DNA of 64,000 bases from Bartonella queenslandensis (GTDB lineage Bacteria; Pseudomonadota; Alphaproteobacteria; Rhizobiales; Rhizobiaceae). The notes below the pieces were generated by a model. That model was not told where the DNA came from and made no database searches. It worked only from the letters and a program-made list of their open reading frames with translations. Shown here piece after piece: positions 10,030 to 19,415 of the stretch. Each line of letters begins with the position of its first letter. The stretch's first letter is position 1. Made by a program: the position numbers and the translations under genes. Location: the NCBI RefSeq assembly GCF_018155095.1, contig NZ_NAAI01000002.1, forward strand, positions 62,001-126,000, given 5' to 3'.

Positions 10030-10623
10030 ATGAAGAACATCCCTTCAAAACTTAAAAAAAATATATCTTTGCCTGTTTTGTTGGTTCTTTTTGGACCATT
10101 TGTGCTTTTTCTTCTACTCATGGTGTTTTTTTTCAATTTTATGGATAAAAAATACCCTCAAGATTCTTCTCTTCTCCCCAATGCATTGGCTGGAAAACCT
10201 GCTCCCAATACGCATCTTCCTCTCCTTGATAAGGAAAGTTATTTTAATTCAAAACAATTTAAAGGACGTGTCACATTAGTTAATTTTTGGGGTTCTTGGT
10301 GTTTGCCTTGTCGCAAAGAGCATCCTCTTCTTATGAAAATTGCACAAGATAATCGTTTTGATCTGATTGGTATTAATTATAAGGATAATAAAGCAAACGC
10401 TCTGCGCTTTTTAAATAATTTTGGTAATCCTTTTAAATTGATTGGCTTTGATGTTTCAGGATATACAGCCATTGATTGGGGAGTATATGGCCCCCCAGAA
10501 ACCTTTCTCTTGAATAAAGAGAGCATCATTATTGCCAAACATATTGGTCCCTTAACATGGCAAATTTATCGAAAAAAAATTCTACCAAAAATTGAACAAG
10601 CGCTCATGACAGAAGAAAAATAA
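10030..10623 (+). CDS. ccmG: Thiol:disulfide interchange protein CcmG/DsbE
   Basis: CcmG is a membrane-anchored periplasmic thioredoxin that keeps apocytochrome c or CcmH thiols reduced. The protein has 197 residues. One N-terminal membrane anchor covers about residues 14-37. The active site WCLPC sits in the context NFWGSWCLPCRKEHPLL. The CcmG-specific loop GVYGPPETFLL contains the cis-proline. It follows ccmD with a 1-bp gap and ends the cluster; ccmE, F and H are not in this window. Confidence 0.94.
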   Translation: MKNIPSKLKKNISLPVLLVLFGPFVLFLLLMVFFFNFMDKKYPQDSSLLPNALAGKPAPNTHLPLLDKESYFNSKQFKGRVTLVNFWGSWCLPCRKEHPLLMKIAQDNRFDLIGINYKDNKANALRFLNNFGNPFKLIGFDVSGYTAIDWGVYGPPETFLLNKESIIIAKHIGPLTWQIYRKKILPKIEQALMTEEK

Positions 10624-11568
10624 AATATCAACATTTTGATTTTAAATAATAATTTACTTCTTATCTCTTAAGTGAAAATATCCAATGCTATGAGTATTTT
10701 TTCAATTTTTTTATATTGAATCAAAAAAATGCTTAAAAAAGGCTAAAAATACCTTTTATGAAATCATCTAAACGTAAAAATAATTGGCCGTATTGTAAGT
10801 AAAAAATATAATCATACAGACCGATAAGAACATAAAGTTTTATCCATACTATGCACGCTATTTTATTGATACGAATCCTTATTCTTTTTAGGAAATTTTA
10901 CAATAGAATTACCCTTGTTGAGGCAAAAAATATGTAAAAAAATATCTGTAGAGCAAACATTCAAAATATGAAAGAATTTTAAGTGGTATTCGTGTTTCTT
11001 CAGCAATTAAATATCTATTTTGTAACTTTATTTTTGATTATTTGGACAAAAACAGTATTGTCATGGAAACATTGCTGAATTAGCAAGAGCGATCAACTGG
11101 CATTTTCAAAATCATAGAGTGTTTTGTCTTCACTTTTTTATTTGAAATGCATATCGTTATAAGGAGACTTCATCACTATTCTCATCTTTAAAATAACAAA
11201 TCCATTCCTTTACAACGTCATTGTTATATTCATTTCTAGCGCACTATCTGGTTTGCAAGAATCTCTATCACCTCTATATGGAGTCTTTTTTATACGTTCT
11301 TAATTCTCTCGATAATTTCTCTTATGATCACAAAAAATGCTTTTTTGACTCTTAATTAAGATAAATTCGAATAAGAAAATATAACTATAATCAAAAAGAT
11401 TTATTTAACAGAATAAGGTCATTTATAAATAAAAATCAACATATTAATGAATACTATAAAAGGATTTATTGTAAGAAATATTCTAAAAGTTCATATCCGC
11501 TGCTTAAACTTTTATGACATGAATAAAATACGCTTTTGTTGCAATCATCATTTTTATAAATAATTTTA
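10624..11568. other. Gene-poor gap between ccmG and hslO (945 bp)
   Basis: No intact gene is supported. The region is very AT-rich. One short open stretch (11038-11145, plus) reads like a coding fragment around GNIAELARAINW, but it has no start site and no family I can name. No clear terminator for the ccm operon is seen. Confidence 0.5.
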
Positions 11569-12570
11569 CTATGTTTTTTCTTCCAAAAACTCTTGTGCTG
11601 TAAAACGATACGTTTCTGAGCAAAATTCACATGTGACTGAAATATATTTATTTTTAACCATTTTATTACGCTCATCAATAGGAAATCCTGCTAAGATTCC
11701 TTTAATTTTTTCGCGTGAGCAAGAACATTGATCGACAAGAGAAAAAGGATTAAAAACTCTAACACCTCGTTCATGAAACAGACGGAATAAGAGCTGTTTA
11801 CTCCCGACGTGGGGATCTGTTAATTCTGCACTTTCAATCGTTTTCATGAGTATTTTAGCTTCTTGCCATTGGTTCTCCAATTGGGTGTGAGTTTTCGTTT
11901 GTTCTCGCTTTTGATGAGGATCATATACTTTATGATGAGACGATGCTTGAGGCAAAAGCTGGGCCAAAATACCTCCAGCTCGCCAGCTTTTCTGCGGCTT
12001 TCCTTGGTTGTCACGATTAATTAATATAGCAACAGCCAAACGGATATCGGTAGGAATTTGCTCTGATTGATCAAAATAAGTTCGAGAAACTTCTTGTAAA
12101 TTTGATCCATCTAATGCAACAATCCCTTGATAGGGTTGCATGTGGGGACCTTGATCAATCGTGAAAGCTAAAGTGCCTTTTCCTAAAAGTATTTCTGAAG
12201 AGGCTTGATCCTTATCTATTGCTTGTTGAAGCCGTTCTTTATCAAAACGAGCGTATCCACGTAAACTGGAAGGAGGAGAAAAATCACATACCAACATATT
12301 AACCGGTCCATCGGAATGGGTTTGTAAAATAAACTTTCCTGTAAGCTTCAGAGAAGTTCCAAGTAGCACAGTTAAAAGTAAAGCTTCTGCCAAAAGATAA
12401 GAAACCGGTTCAGGGTATTGATGTCTTGTGAGAATAGAATTTAAAGTTTCCCCAAGTTGTACAGCACGTCCACGGATATCGAGTTCTTCGACTTGAAAAG
12501 GAATAACAGTATCATCTTCATGCAAGGAGATGTTGTTAAGAGAGGCGTCATCTTTAGCTTGTTCACTCAT
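11569..12570 (-). CDS. hslO: Redox-regulated chaperone Hsp33
   Basis: Hsp33 is a holdase activated by oxidation of a zinc site. From ATG 12570 (MSEQAKDD) the protein has 333 residues, the alphaproteobacterial length. The zinc cysteines are intact: CSC near residue 280 and CEFC near 313. The frame remains open upstream to 12711, but that part overlaps the argF relic and is not Hsp33-like. It lies 34 bp downstream of the argF pseudogene, so it is probably transcribed from the argD promoter or from within the relic. Confidence 0.94.
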   Translation of the reverse strand: MSEQAKDDASLNNISLHEDDTVIPFQVEELDIRGRAVQLGETLNSILTRHQYPEPVSYLLAEALLLTVLLGTSLKLTGKFILQTHSDGPVNMLVCDFSPPSSLRGYARFDKERLQQAIDKDQASSEILLGKGTLAFTIDQGPHMQPYQGIVALDGSNLQEVSRTYFDQSEQIPTDIRLAVAILINRDNQGKPQKSWRAGGILAQLLPQASSHHKVYDPHQKREQTKTHTQLENQWQEAKILMKTIESAELTDPHVGSKQLLFRLFHERGVRVFNPFSLVDQCSCSREKIKGILAGFPIDERNKMVKNKYISVTCEFCSETYRFTAQEFLEEKT

Positions 12571-12604
12571 GGCTTTGCCTTTTATATGATTTGTTGTAGG
12601 TAGG

Positions 12605-13540
12605 CTATTGTGGAGAGAAAAACGCATCTTGTAAACACCAAGAAAGAATTGCTTTTTGAGCATGAAGACGATTTTCAGCCTCATAGAAAACAACTGAATG
12701 TAATCCATCAATCACAGTATCGACAACTTCTTCACCACGATGAGAAGGAAGACAATGCATAAAAAGAACATCAGGTTTGGCTAATTTCATGAGAGCTGCA
12801 TTAACTTGATAAGGCTGAAAAATAGAATAACTGCAAGCACGAAATTCTTGTCCTATAGAGCCCCATGTATCGATCATAATACAATCCATCTTAAGCCGCT
12901 TTTTGGGAATTATGGATTAGTGTAAGATGTTCTGCCCGCTCACATGTCTAATGTATAAATTGCTCTTTGAGTTCACTGCCCTTTGGAATAGCAACGCGCA
13001 AATGAAAACCAAAAAGAGCCGCAGCATCAATTAAGGAATGGAGCACAATTATTACCATCCCCCATCCATGAAAATATTTTGCCCGCAATTGGCCCCTCGA
13101 TGTTCTTCATAGGTTAAGATGTCTGCTAGAATTTAGCAAGGATGTGGATCATCTGTAAGGGCATTAATGATAGGAATTTGTGCATATTGTGCTAATTCAA
13201 GCATATGCTGATGTTTTGTTGTTCGCAATATCACGATATCTACAAAACGGGATAAAACGCGTGCTGTATCAGCGATGGTTTCACTATAACCAAGCTGCAT
13301 TTCTGACCCCGTGAGCATAATTGTGTCTCCCCCAAGCTGGCGCATACCGATATCGAATGAAATACGGATTCGTGTAGATGGTTTTTCAAAAATCATCGCC
13401 AGTGTTTTACCGATAAAAGGTTTTGAACTTTCCCCTGCTTTAAAAGATGCTTTAAGGATTTTTGCATAATCGATCAGTGCACGTGCTATTGCTGGCGTTA
13501 AAATCGATAAATCCGTGAAATGACGAAGAGCTTTTATCAT
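12605..13540 (-). pseudogene. argF: Ornithine carbamoyltransferase (argF) pseudogene
   Basis: ArgF converts ornithine and carbamoyl phosphate to citrulline. The N-terminal part (13133-13540) keeps the carbamoyl-phosphate motif KPSTRIRISF and ends in DDPHPC. The C-terminal part (12605-12889) keeps [11 protein letters not shown] and [10 protein letters not shown]. Between them the reading frame is broken several times: a TAA at 13133-13135 where Gln is expected after HPC, an extra G in the run near 13092, an extra T in the GDGNN region, further in-frame stops, and a frame change just before the second part. Translating piecewise restores recognisable ArgF throughout, so this is decay rather than a split gene. 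Its start overlaps the argD stop (ATGA). Confidence 0.95.
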
Positions 13541-14754
13541 GTGTATGATATTTGTCCTTCTTTATTGATTTGCGAAAGATAAGAAATTGCTTTTTCAATA
13601 CGATACAAGCTTTCATCTATTTCTTCTTCCCTAGTGATAAGAGGAGGTAATAAGCGTACGACATTGTTGTTGGCAGCAACACTTAAGAGATATTCATTTT
13701 CCAAAGCATTAACGACAAGATTTGAAGGTACAACACACTGAATGCCCACAATAAGACCCATTCCTTGGACTGCACAGATAATATCAGGATAGATATTGAG
13801 AATGTGCAAAAGCCCCCTTTTTAATTTATCCCCCATACGCTGAACATGGTTGAGAAAACTTGGCTCTAATAGAATATCAAGAACACTACTTCCTACAGCC
13901 ATTCCAAGCAAATTTCCGCCAAAGGTTGAACCATGGGTCCCAGGCGTCATACTTTTTGCAACTTTATCCGTTGCAAGGCAAGCACCCAATGGAAATCCAC
14001 CTCCCAATCCTTTTGCGAGGGTAAGAATATCAGGCGTGACATCACTCCATTCATAAGCAAAAAGCTTTCCTGTTCGTCCCATGCCCGTTTGAACTTCATC
14101 AAAAATCAACAATAGACCATTATCATCGCATATTTTGCGCAAAAATCTTAAATATTCATGAGAAACCGTTCGTATTCCTCCTTCTCCTTGAATAGGTTCA
14201 ATAAGAATAGCAGCGGTATTTTCATTAATAGCGTTACGCAAAGCGATTTCATTACAAAAAGGGACTTGAATAAAGCCACCAGCTTTAGGTCCAAAGCCTT
14301 CAAGATACTTTTCATGCCCAGTCGCAGCAAGTGCTGCGAGTGTACGCCCATGAAATGCCCCTTCAAACGTAATTATTTCAATGCGTTCTGAGTGACCCGC
14401 AGCATAGTAATAATGACGTGCCGTTTTAAAGGCGCATTCCAATGCTTCAGTGCCTGAATTGCAGAAAAAAACCTTATCCGCAAAACTATTTGCACAAAGA
14501 CGTGTGGCAAGAGCTGTTTGTTCGGGAGATTGAAAAAGGTTAGAAATATGCCAAAGTTTTTCAGCTTGTCTTTTGAGCGTATCAACCAATTTTGGATGGG
14601 AATACCCTAATACATTAACAGCAATACCAGATGTGAAATCAAGATAATGTTCTCCTTTATCGGAAATAAGCCATACACCATGCCCCTGTTTAAAATGCAA
14701 ATTTCGTCGCGCGAAGCATTCATAAAGTGGTTGTATAGAGATAGGATCCATCAT
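13537..14754 (-). CDS. argD: Acetylornithine aminotransferase (ArgD; possible DapC role)
   Basis: This PLP enzyme transaminates N-acetylornithine and, in several bacteria, N-succinyl-diaminopimelate. The 405-residue protein has SGIAVNVLGYSHP near the N-terminus, the PLP phosphate loop FCNSGTEALECAFK, the DEVQTGMGRTG motif and the Schiff-base lysine in LAKGLGGGFPLGA. All are intact. AAGGA precedes the tandem ATGs. The stop overlaps the start of the dead argF. Retention of argD after argF loss fits a DAP/lysine role with dapD, which is in this window (inference). Confidence 0.93.
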   Translation of the reverse strand: MMDPISIQPLYECFARRNLHFKQGHGVWLISDKGEHYLDFTSGIAVNVLGYSHPKLVDTLKRQAEKLWHISNLFQSPEQTALATRLCANSFADKVFFCNSGTEALECAFKTARHYYYAAGHSERIEIITFEGAFHGRTLAALAATGHEKYLEGFGPKAGGFIQVPFCNEIALRNAINENTAAILIEPIQGEGGIRTVSHEYLRFLRKICDDNGLLLIFDEVQTGMGRTGKLFAYEWSDVTPDILTLAKGLGGGFPLGACLATDKVAKSMTPGTHGSTFGGNLLGMAVGSSVLDILLEPSFLNHVQRMGDKLKRGLLHILNIYPDIICAVQGMGLIVGIQCVVPSNLVVNALENEYLLSVAANNNVVRLLPPLITREEEIDESLYRIEKAISYLSQINKEGQISYT

Positions 14755-15236
14755 TATTTCCTTTATACTTTAACCTTTTCAACATATATATACAGAGAAA
14801 CACTACAAATAAAAAACATGATACATTTCGTTATGATGCTTTCAACATTTCACTAGATTAATGATTACACCTATGTAATAGATCATTACACCAATTGAAA
14901 AAAAGTCAATGAAGGTTCTACAAATAAGCATTTTGGGAAAAAGCCTTACACAAAAGTGAAAGTTTGACCTATGATTGATTTGCAAGTTGGGGAAAACATT
15001 CTAAATAAATCCTTCAAGATGCAAAGACTCTTGTCATAGAGTGAGTGTATATTGTAGTTTATGATATAATAAGCAAGATGATGTATTTTAATTTGTAAGT
15101 TCCACAGGTTGGATGATTTTTTTATGCGTACTTAGAGCATTAAACTCTTTCATTAAGTGCATTGAAAAAATTCTTGAAACATTTGAAGATGCAAAGGAGA
15201 AGCATCTTAGTGACGTAATTGGAATGGAGTGCTGAT
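14755..15236. other. Divergent argD-gcrA intergenic region
   Basis: About 480 bp without a gene. An 8-bp direct repeat ATTACACC occurs twice between 14860 and 14900, upstream of argD. The rest is AT-rich with no clear structure. It should carry the gcrA promoter. Confidence 0.4.
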
Positions 15237-15770
15237 ATGGGTTGGACATGTGAACGCGTTGAGCTTCTTAAGAAGCTTTGGAGTGAAGGGTTAAGCGCAA
15301 GTCAAATTGCTGCTCAATTAGGTGGGGTCAGCAGAAATGCAGTCATCGGTAAAGTGCATCGACTAAAATTGCCAGGGCGTGGCAAGACAGCACCAGGAAG
15401 TGCGCGTACGCAAAAAACTCCTGCTGGAAGTAGTCCATCGTCTCCGCGTACACGTCGCAACACATCCACAGTATCGCCAATAAACACACCATCTATCAAC
15501 CTTGAAGAAACAACTTTAAAAACAGAATTTTTAGCAGAAGATGTAAAAGAAGTTGATATGTCCACAAAATCTAATGTAGTGGTGCCTATATCACGTCAAC
15601 TTAATCTGCTTCAATTGAGTGAAAATACATGTAGATGGCCGGTTGGCGATCCATTATCAGCCGATTTTCATTTTTGTGGTGCCGATTCTGATGAAAATAG
15701 CCCCTATTGTGCTTTTCATGCTAAGCTAGCATTTCAACCAATATCTGAAAGACGGCGAATAAGAATATAA
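15237..15770 (+). CDS. gcrA: GcrA cell-cycle regulator
   Basis: GcrA is an alphaproteobacterial sigma-70-associated regulator that activates promoters at methylated GANTC sites. From ATG 15237 the 177-residue product starts MGWTCERVELLKKLWSEGLS, followed by the helix-turn-helix SASQIAAQLGGVSRNAVIGK, the family hallmark. A Ser/Thr/Pro-rich linker follows, then a C-terminal sigma-interacting segment with CRWPVGDP and a Cys/His set (FCGADS, YCAFH). An upstream in-frame ATG (15219) exists, but GGAG at about 15224 supports 15237. Confidence 0.95.
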   Translation: MGWTCERVELLKKLWSEGLSASQIAAQLGGVSRNAVIGKVHRLKLPGRGKTAPGSARTQKTPAGSSPSSPRTRRNTSTVSPINTPSINLEETTLKTEFLAEDVKEVDMSTKSNVVVPISRQLNLLQLSENTCRWPVGDPLSADFHFCGADSDENSPYCAFHAKLAFQPISERRRIRI

Positions 15771-16731
15771 GATCCGAGATATTATTTTATATTCTGCACT
15801 TTCTGCGCCTCATTATTCAATTTCAATGATCGAATTATTATGAGAAAGAAATTTGATGAGGCTTTTAATGAATGAGAACGTTTCTTCCTGAAAATGTTCA
15901 ACGAAATTGTATCTTTTAGTGTTATTGCGCAGCTATATATTATAAGATCGTGTTCTTGTTTATTTTCACGATGCTCTTTAATTTAGTTATACTACTTTTA
16001 AAACTATCCATAGGAATATATTTGGAATAATGCAGTTTTTCAATTTATCATGTTTTTATTCTTCGGGTACTTAATAGAATAATGTCGTGATTTATAAAAA
16101 ATAATTTATTGTTTGGCAACCCGAGTGAAATCCAAAAATATCTTTCTCATTTTGAGCTCTCTTATATTGATATCAATTAAATTTTTTCGTTTGCGCGTCA
16201 CAAGCGAAAGGAGCCATGTAGAGTAAAAACACTGAAAGAAAAGCACGCCCTCTTATAACCTCTCTCAAGTGCCAAGTATTTCGCAATACTAAGGGGCTAT
16301 CAGGTGTGTGATGGTGCCTGACTTGCAATTTTATTAGGCGTAAAGATGGAGACATATAACAAATTTTTACGCTTCATGAAGATTCCTATTTTTCGTGCCC
16401 TGCTGCCATAGGAATAAGCTTGAAAATATTAAGAGATATTTCTCTTAAAATAAGCACATGAATATGCAATATAAGTTATTCTACTTGAAGCTTTCTGTTT
16501 TGTGTGAATGGTGCAATGCCCTTAAACCGTAAAAAACAAAAGCATGATGCAATGTGTGTAAGACAAATAGTTTTTATAAAAAATTAAAAATGAGGAAATA
16601 TTGTATTCACATCTCTTACGCAAGAGATGGAAATTATAATTATAAGTCAATATGTTATTATACTCTTCTATGATCTATAATATGCAAAATCTTTTAAAAT
16701 CAATATCGAACCTGAAACGACTACAATAGCA
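15771..16731. other. Gene-poor gap after gcrA (about 960 bp)
   Basis: No intact gene is supported. The second half (about 16150-16570) is one copy of the dispersed intergenic repeat described separately. The first part is AT-rich without recognisable content. Confidence 0.5.
16150..16570 (+). repeat. Dispersed intergenic repeat, copy 1
   Basis: Shares three blocks with other gaps. The head block (about 16248-16300) contains CTCTCAAGTGCCAAG then GCAATACTAAGGGGC. The middle block is GATGGTGCCTGACTTGC. The tail (about 16425-16530) is AGAGATATTTCTCTTAAAA, then CACATGAAT, TTGAAGCTTTCTG and AAAACAAAAGCATGATGCAATG. The tail matches the minus strand at 27510-27610 and the plus strand at 34580-34650. 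Extent and boundaries are approximate, read by eye. Confidence 0.55.
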
Positions 16732-17322
16732 TCACATTCCTTTTCCCGAAACAAAACGACGCAACCAAACATAAAGCGCACCTTCACCGCCATGCTGACG
16801 CGCTGCTTGCTCAAACGCATGAACATAATATCGAAAAGCTGGTGTTGATAACCAATACGGAACAAATCTATATAAAGCCCCATCACTGCCAACGGATCGG
16901 CCTTTTCCTGTAATCACAAGGACATAACGCAATCCACTTTGCTGAGAGGATTGTAGAAATTTTTTTAAGAAAAAATAAGCTTCTTCCTGCATATAACCGT
17001 GAAGATCAAGACGTGCCTCAAGAGGATAACGACCTTGGGAAATTTTACGATGTGCAACATGATCAAAAAAATGAATCTTATGCGCTTGTGTAACTGCTCT
17101 CTTTTCTTTTTTAATAATTTTCGCGTGTTGTTTATTTTCCTGAGAAGCTGAGAGAATTTGAGTTATATACTGCTTTTTATCATTAATATTTGCAATCACT
17201 TCTGAAATAGAAGAGGGCCTCTTGCTATGAAGCGGCATTGTCGTGCGACAAACCATCTCCCATAAAAGGCGATCTTGGGAAGCCAATAAATCTCTTTTTT
17301 GTCTCCATTCCATTGAGGACAT
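16732..17322 (-). CDS. Smr-domain protein (putative nuclease)
   Basis: Smr domains are found alone or at the C-terminus of MutS2 and have endonuclease activity on DNA or RNA. The 196-residue protein has a charged N-terminal half and a C-terminal Smr domain with LDLHGYMQEEA (the LDLHG motif near residue 104) and VITGKGR (the TGKG motif). In many Rhizobiales this gene lies next to mltA and timA; here it follows timA with a 47-bp gap and no mltA between. The start at 17322 is likely (MSSMEWRQKRDLL). Confidence 0.88.
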   Translation of the reverse strand: MSSMEWRQKRDLLASQDRLLWEMVCRTTMPLHSKRPSSISEVIANINDKKQYITQILSASQENKQHAKIIKKEKRAVTQAHKIHFFDHVAHRKISQGRYPLEARLDLHGYMQEEAYFFLKKFLQSSQQSGLRYVLVITGKGRSVGSDGALYRFVPYWLSTPAFRYYVHAFEQAARQHGGEGALYVWLRRFVSGKGM

Positions 17323-17369
17323 TTTAATTTCTCATAAATCATTGAGTGCTTATGGAAGAAAAAAGTATT

Positions 17370-18062
17370 TTAATTTTCATCTTCTGTAGCAAAAAGCTTC
17401 CAGTTTGGATCCGGTGATAAGCTATTACGGACAAAAGTCCAAATATCCTTAATTTCTACAATAGTATCAGGATCACCATCGATACGTTCACCCTGTTCAT
17501 TATAAGTAACAGAAATCATCTCACTGACAATACGTATCGTTAAAAATTCATCCTTTTCTTGTATTGCTGCCGCAACAAATTCGATCTTGTTAATTCCAAC
17601 AAAAGTAAACTCTATTTTTTCCTTGTGTTCTTCTCGTTGCTCAATAACCGTACAAAAGCTCTCAAAAACATCATGACAAAGCAAGCTTTTAAGTTGATGT
17701 CGATCACCTTTAGCAAAAGCTGTTACAATCATTTCATAAGCAATTTGTGCACCTTTTATAAACAATTGAGGAGAAAAATGAGGATCAATTCTACGCAATG
17801 CTCGCAAATTTTCATTCAAAATACCTCCCTCTGGTGCAATCTCATCAATTTCACTAAAATCACCTTTTTGTGAATTTTTCTGATGAGGGAACGAAACCAT
17901 ATTATCAGCCGTTTCTGCCTCAGCTTGTTTTTTAGAGCGATGTGAATAAGGATCAAAGGGAGGCTTTTCAAATCCAATGCGCTTCCCTAATACACTACGG
18001 AGTTGCACAAAAATAACAACCATAACAACAAGAGCGATAACAAGTATAACGTCAAATTCCAT
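17370..18062 (-). CDS. TimA/Tim44-like inner-membrane protein
   Basis: Tim44-like proteins of alphaproteobacteria are inner-membrane proteins of uncertain role, related to the mitochondrial import motor subunit. From ATG 18062 (MEFDVILVIALV) the protein has 230 residues with one N-terminal membrane segment (about 4-21). A Tim44 domain follows, with FIKGAQIAYEMIVTAFAKGD and a final DIWTFVR...DPNWKLFATE. The open frame extends 32 codons further upstream, but those residues do not match the family and the membrane segment would then be internal. Divergent from fxsA. Confidence 0.9.
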   Translation of the reverse strand: MEFDVILVIALVVMVVIFVQLRSVLGKRIGFEKPPFDPYSHRSKKQAEAETADNMVSFPHQKNSQKGDFSEIDEIAPEGGILNENLRALRRIDPHFSPQLFIKGAQIAYEMIVTAFAKGDRHQLKSLLCHDVFESFCTVIEQREEHKEKIEFTFVGINKIEFVAAAIQEKDEFLTIRIVSEMISVTYNEQGERIDGDPDTIVEIKDIWTFVRNSLSPDPNWKLFATEDEN

Positions 18063-18232
18063 GGGCGCTGTCAATCTCCAAAGTCTAAGTCTGTAATAAA
18101 CATTGCAGTCAATACCATTTATCAATAAATATGTAAAATAGGGAATCCTACCATTCAAATATTTTTATAGATTTTATATAAGGAGTGTTCTCAAGAATTT
18201 CTCCTCTTACTCATATAGAAGGAAATTTTCAT

Positions 18233-18727
18233 GTGATAAAACTTTATTCTATAAATCCCCGTTTTTCTGTCGTTATCTTTCTCTGCTTTCTTTTAATTGA
18301 GATCGCTGGTTTTATCTTTGTCGGTCAAGAAATTGGCATTTTGGCAACTTTGAGTTTGGTTATTCTCACCACCATAGTTGGGGTTGTTTTATTGCGAATT
18401 CAAGGGGTTAGCATTTTAAAAAATATACAAAGTGAACTTATCCAAGGACGCATATTAGAAAAAAATATTATTAACGATACTTGCATCATGTTGAGTGCAA
18501 TTTTGCTTATTCTTCCTGGTTTTGTAAGTGATCTCTTAGGAATATTACTGCTTATTAAACCAATTCGCTCTGTCGCTTGGCATTTCTTTTCATCATTAAA
18601 AAACAAAATGAATCCCAATACTAAAAGAAAAAATGACTCTGAAAAAATAATTGATCTTAACACTGAAGATTACAAAATTCATGACACGACAGAATCTCCG
18701 TGGCGCAAAAATGATGATAACCATTGA
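18233..18727 (+). CDS. fxsA: FxsA-family membrane protein
   Basis: FxsA is a small inner-membrane protein; in E. coli its overexpression relieves phage T7 exclusion by F plasmid. From GTG 18233 the product has 164 residues, with three to four hydrophobic segments and the family pattern LLIEIAGFIFVGQEIG followed by LLILPGFVSDLLGILLLIKP. A GAAGGA site lies 9 bp before GTG 18233; a GTG at 18185 has its AGGAG too close. The C-terminus is polar. It is divergent from timA and upstream of secB, a common Rhizobiales order. Confidence 0.88.
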   Translation: MIKLYSINPRFSVVIFLCFLLIEIAGFIFVGQEIGILATLSLVILTTIVGVVLLRIQGVSILKNIQSELIQGRILEKNIINDTCIMLSAILLILPGFVSDLLGILLLIKPIRSVAWHFFSSLKNKMNPNTKRKNDSEKIIDLNTEDYKIHDTTESPWRKNDDNH

Positions 18728-18873
18728 AATACCTAAAAAATTGTACCAAATGAAAAAAATAATTAAGATAAAGAGTGCATTCCTTGCAACCTTTTGCAAG
18801 GCATGATAACCAGTTTGATTTTTAGATCTTAAAATTAAGTATACATATTATTATAATAAGAGAGGTTCGTCTT

Positions 18874-19350
18874 ATGGCCGAAGGTGAAATGAACAACAGT
18901 GGTGGAGAGCCCGTTTTTGCTGTATTAACGCAATATTTAAAAGATTTATCATTCGAAAATCCAAGTGCTCCTCATTCGTTGCGTGCACGTGAAAAATCAC
19001 CACAAATTGATATCAATATTCATGTCAATGCTAACCCAATTGGTGATGACAATTATGATGTTGTTTTGTCTCTCTCCGTTAAAGCCAATGATGACGCTGA
19101 AACCTTATTTCATGTAGAACTAATTTACGGTGGTGTTTTCCACCTTGAAAACATTCCACAAGAACATGTTATGCCACTGGTCTTTATTGAATGTCCCCGC
19201 CTTTTATTTCCATTTGCTCGCCAAATTATATCTGATGCTACTCAAAATGGTGGTTTTCCGCCTTTGTGGATTGATCCTATTGATTTTGCAGCCCTCTTCC
19301 AAAAGCGTCTTGCTGAAGAACAAAAAGACAATCAAATACGACCTTCTTAA
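18874..19350 (+). CDS. secB: Protein-export chaperone SecB
   Basis: SecB keeps preproteins unfolded and passes them to SecA. The 158-residue product has the SecB core: [18 protein letters not shown], then [12 protein letters not shown], then [17 protein letters not shown] and [32 protein letters not shown]. This last region is the family signature. It ends at a shared bidirectional terminator facing the malic enzyme gene. GAGAGG precedes the ATG. Confidence 0.97.
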   Translation: MAEGEMNNSGGEPVFAVLTQYLKDLSFENPSAPHSLRAREKSPQIDINIHVNANPIGDDNYDVVLSLSVKANDDAETLFHVELIYGGVFHLENIPQEHVMPLVFIECPRLLFPFARQIISDATQNGGFPPLWIDPIDFAALFQKRLAEEQKDNQIRPS

Positions 19351-19373
19351 AAAAATTATTCCTTTGCTATCAT

Positions 19374-19410
19374 AAAGCCCCTTTATATATTATTAGTATA
19401 TGGGGCTTTT
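19374..19410. terminator. Bidirectional terminator between secB and maeB
   Basis: AAAGCCCC (19374-19381) pairs with GGGGCTTT (19402-19409), with AT-rich pairing continuing inwards. A T-run follows on the plus strand; A-residues precede it, so it can also serve the minus strand. The two genes converge here. Confidence 0.8.
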
Positions 19411-19415
19411 TTCTT

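Noticed and set aside
11038-11145. Coding-like stretch around GNIAELARAINW
   Set aside because: Only 36 codons, no start and no second supporting fragment; kept as a remark in the gap entry only.
12605-12889. Second argF part as an independent short gene
   Set aside because: It encodes only the ArgF C-terminus and begins in the middle of the fold; the upstream remainder is present but frameshifted.
16173-16355. 60-codon minus-strand frame after gcrA
   Set aside because: Inside repeat copy 1; the corresponding frame in copies 3 and 5 is different or interrupted.
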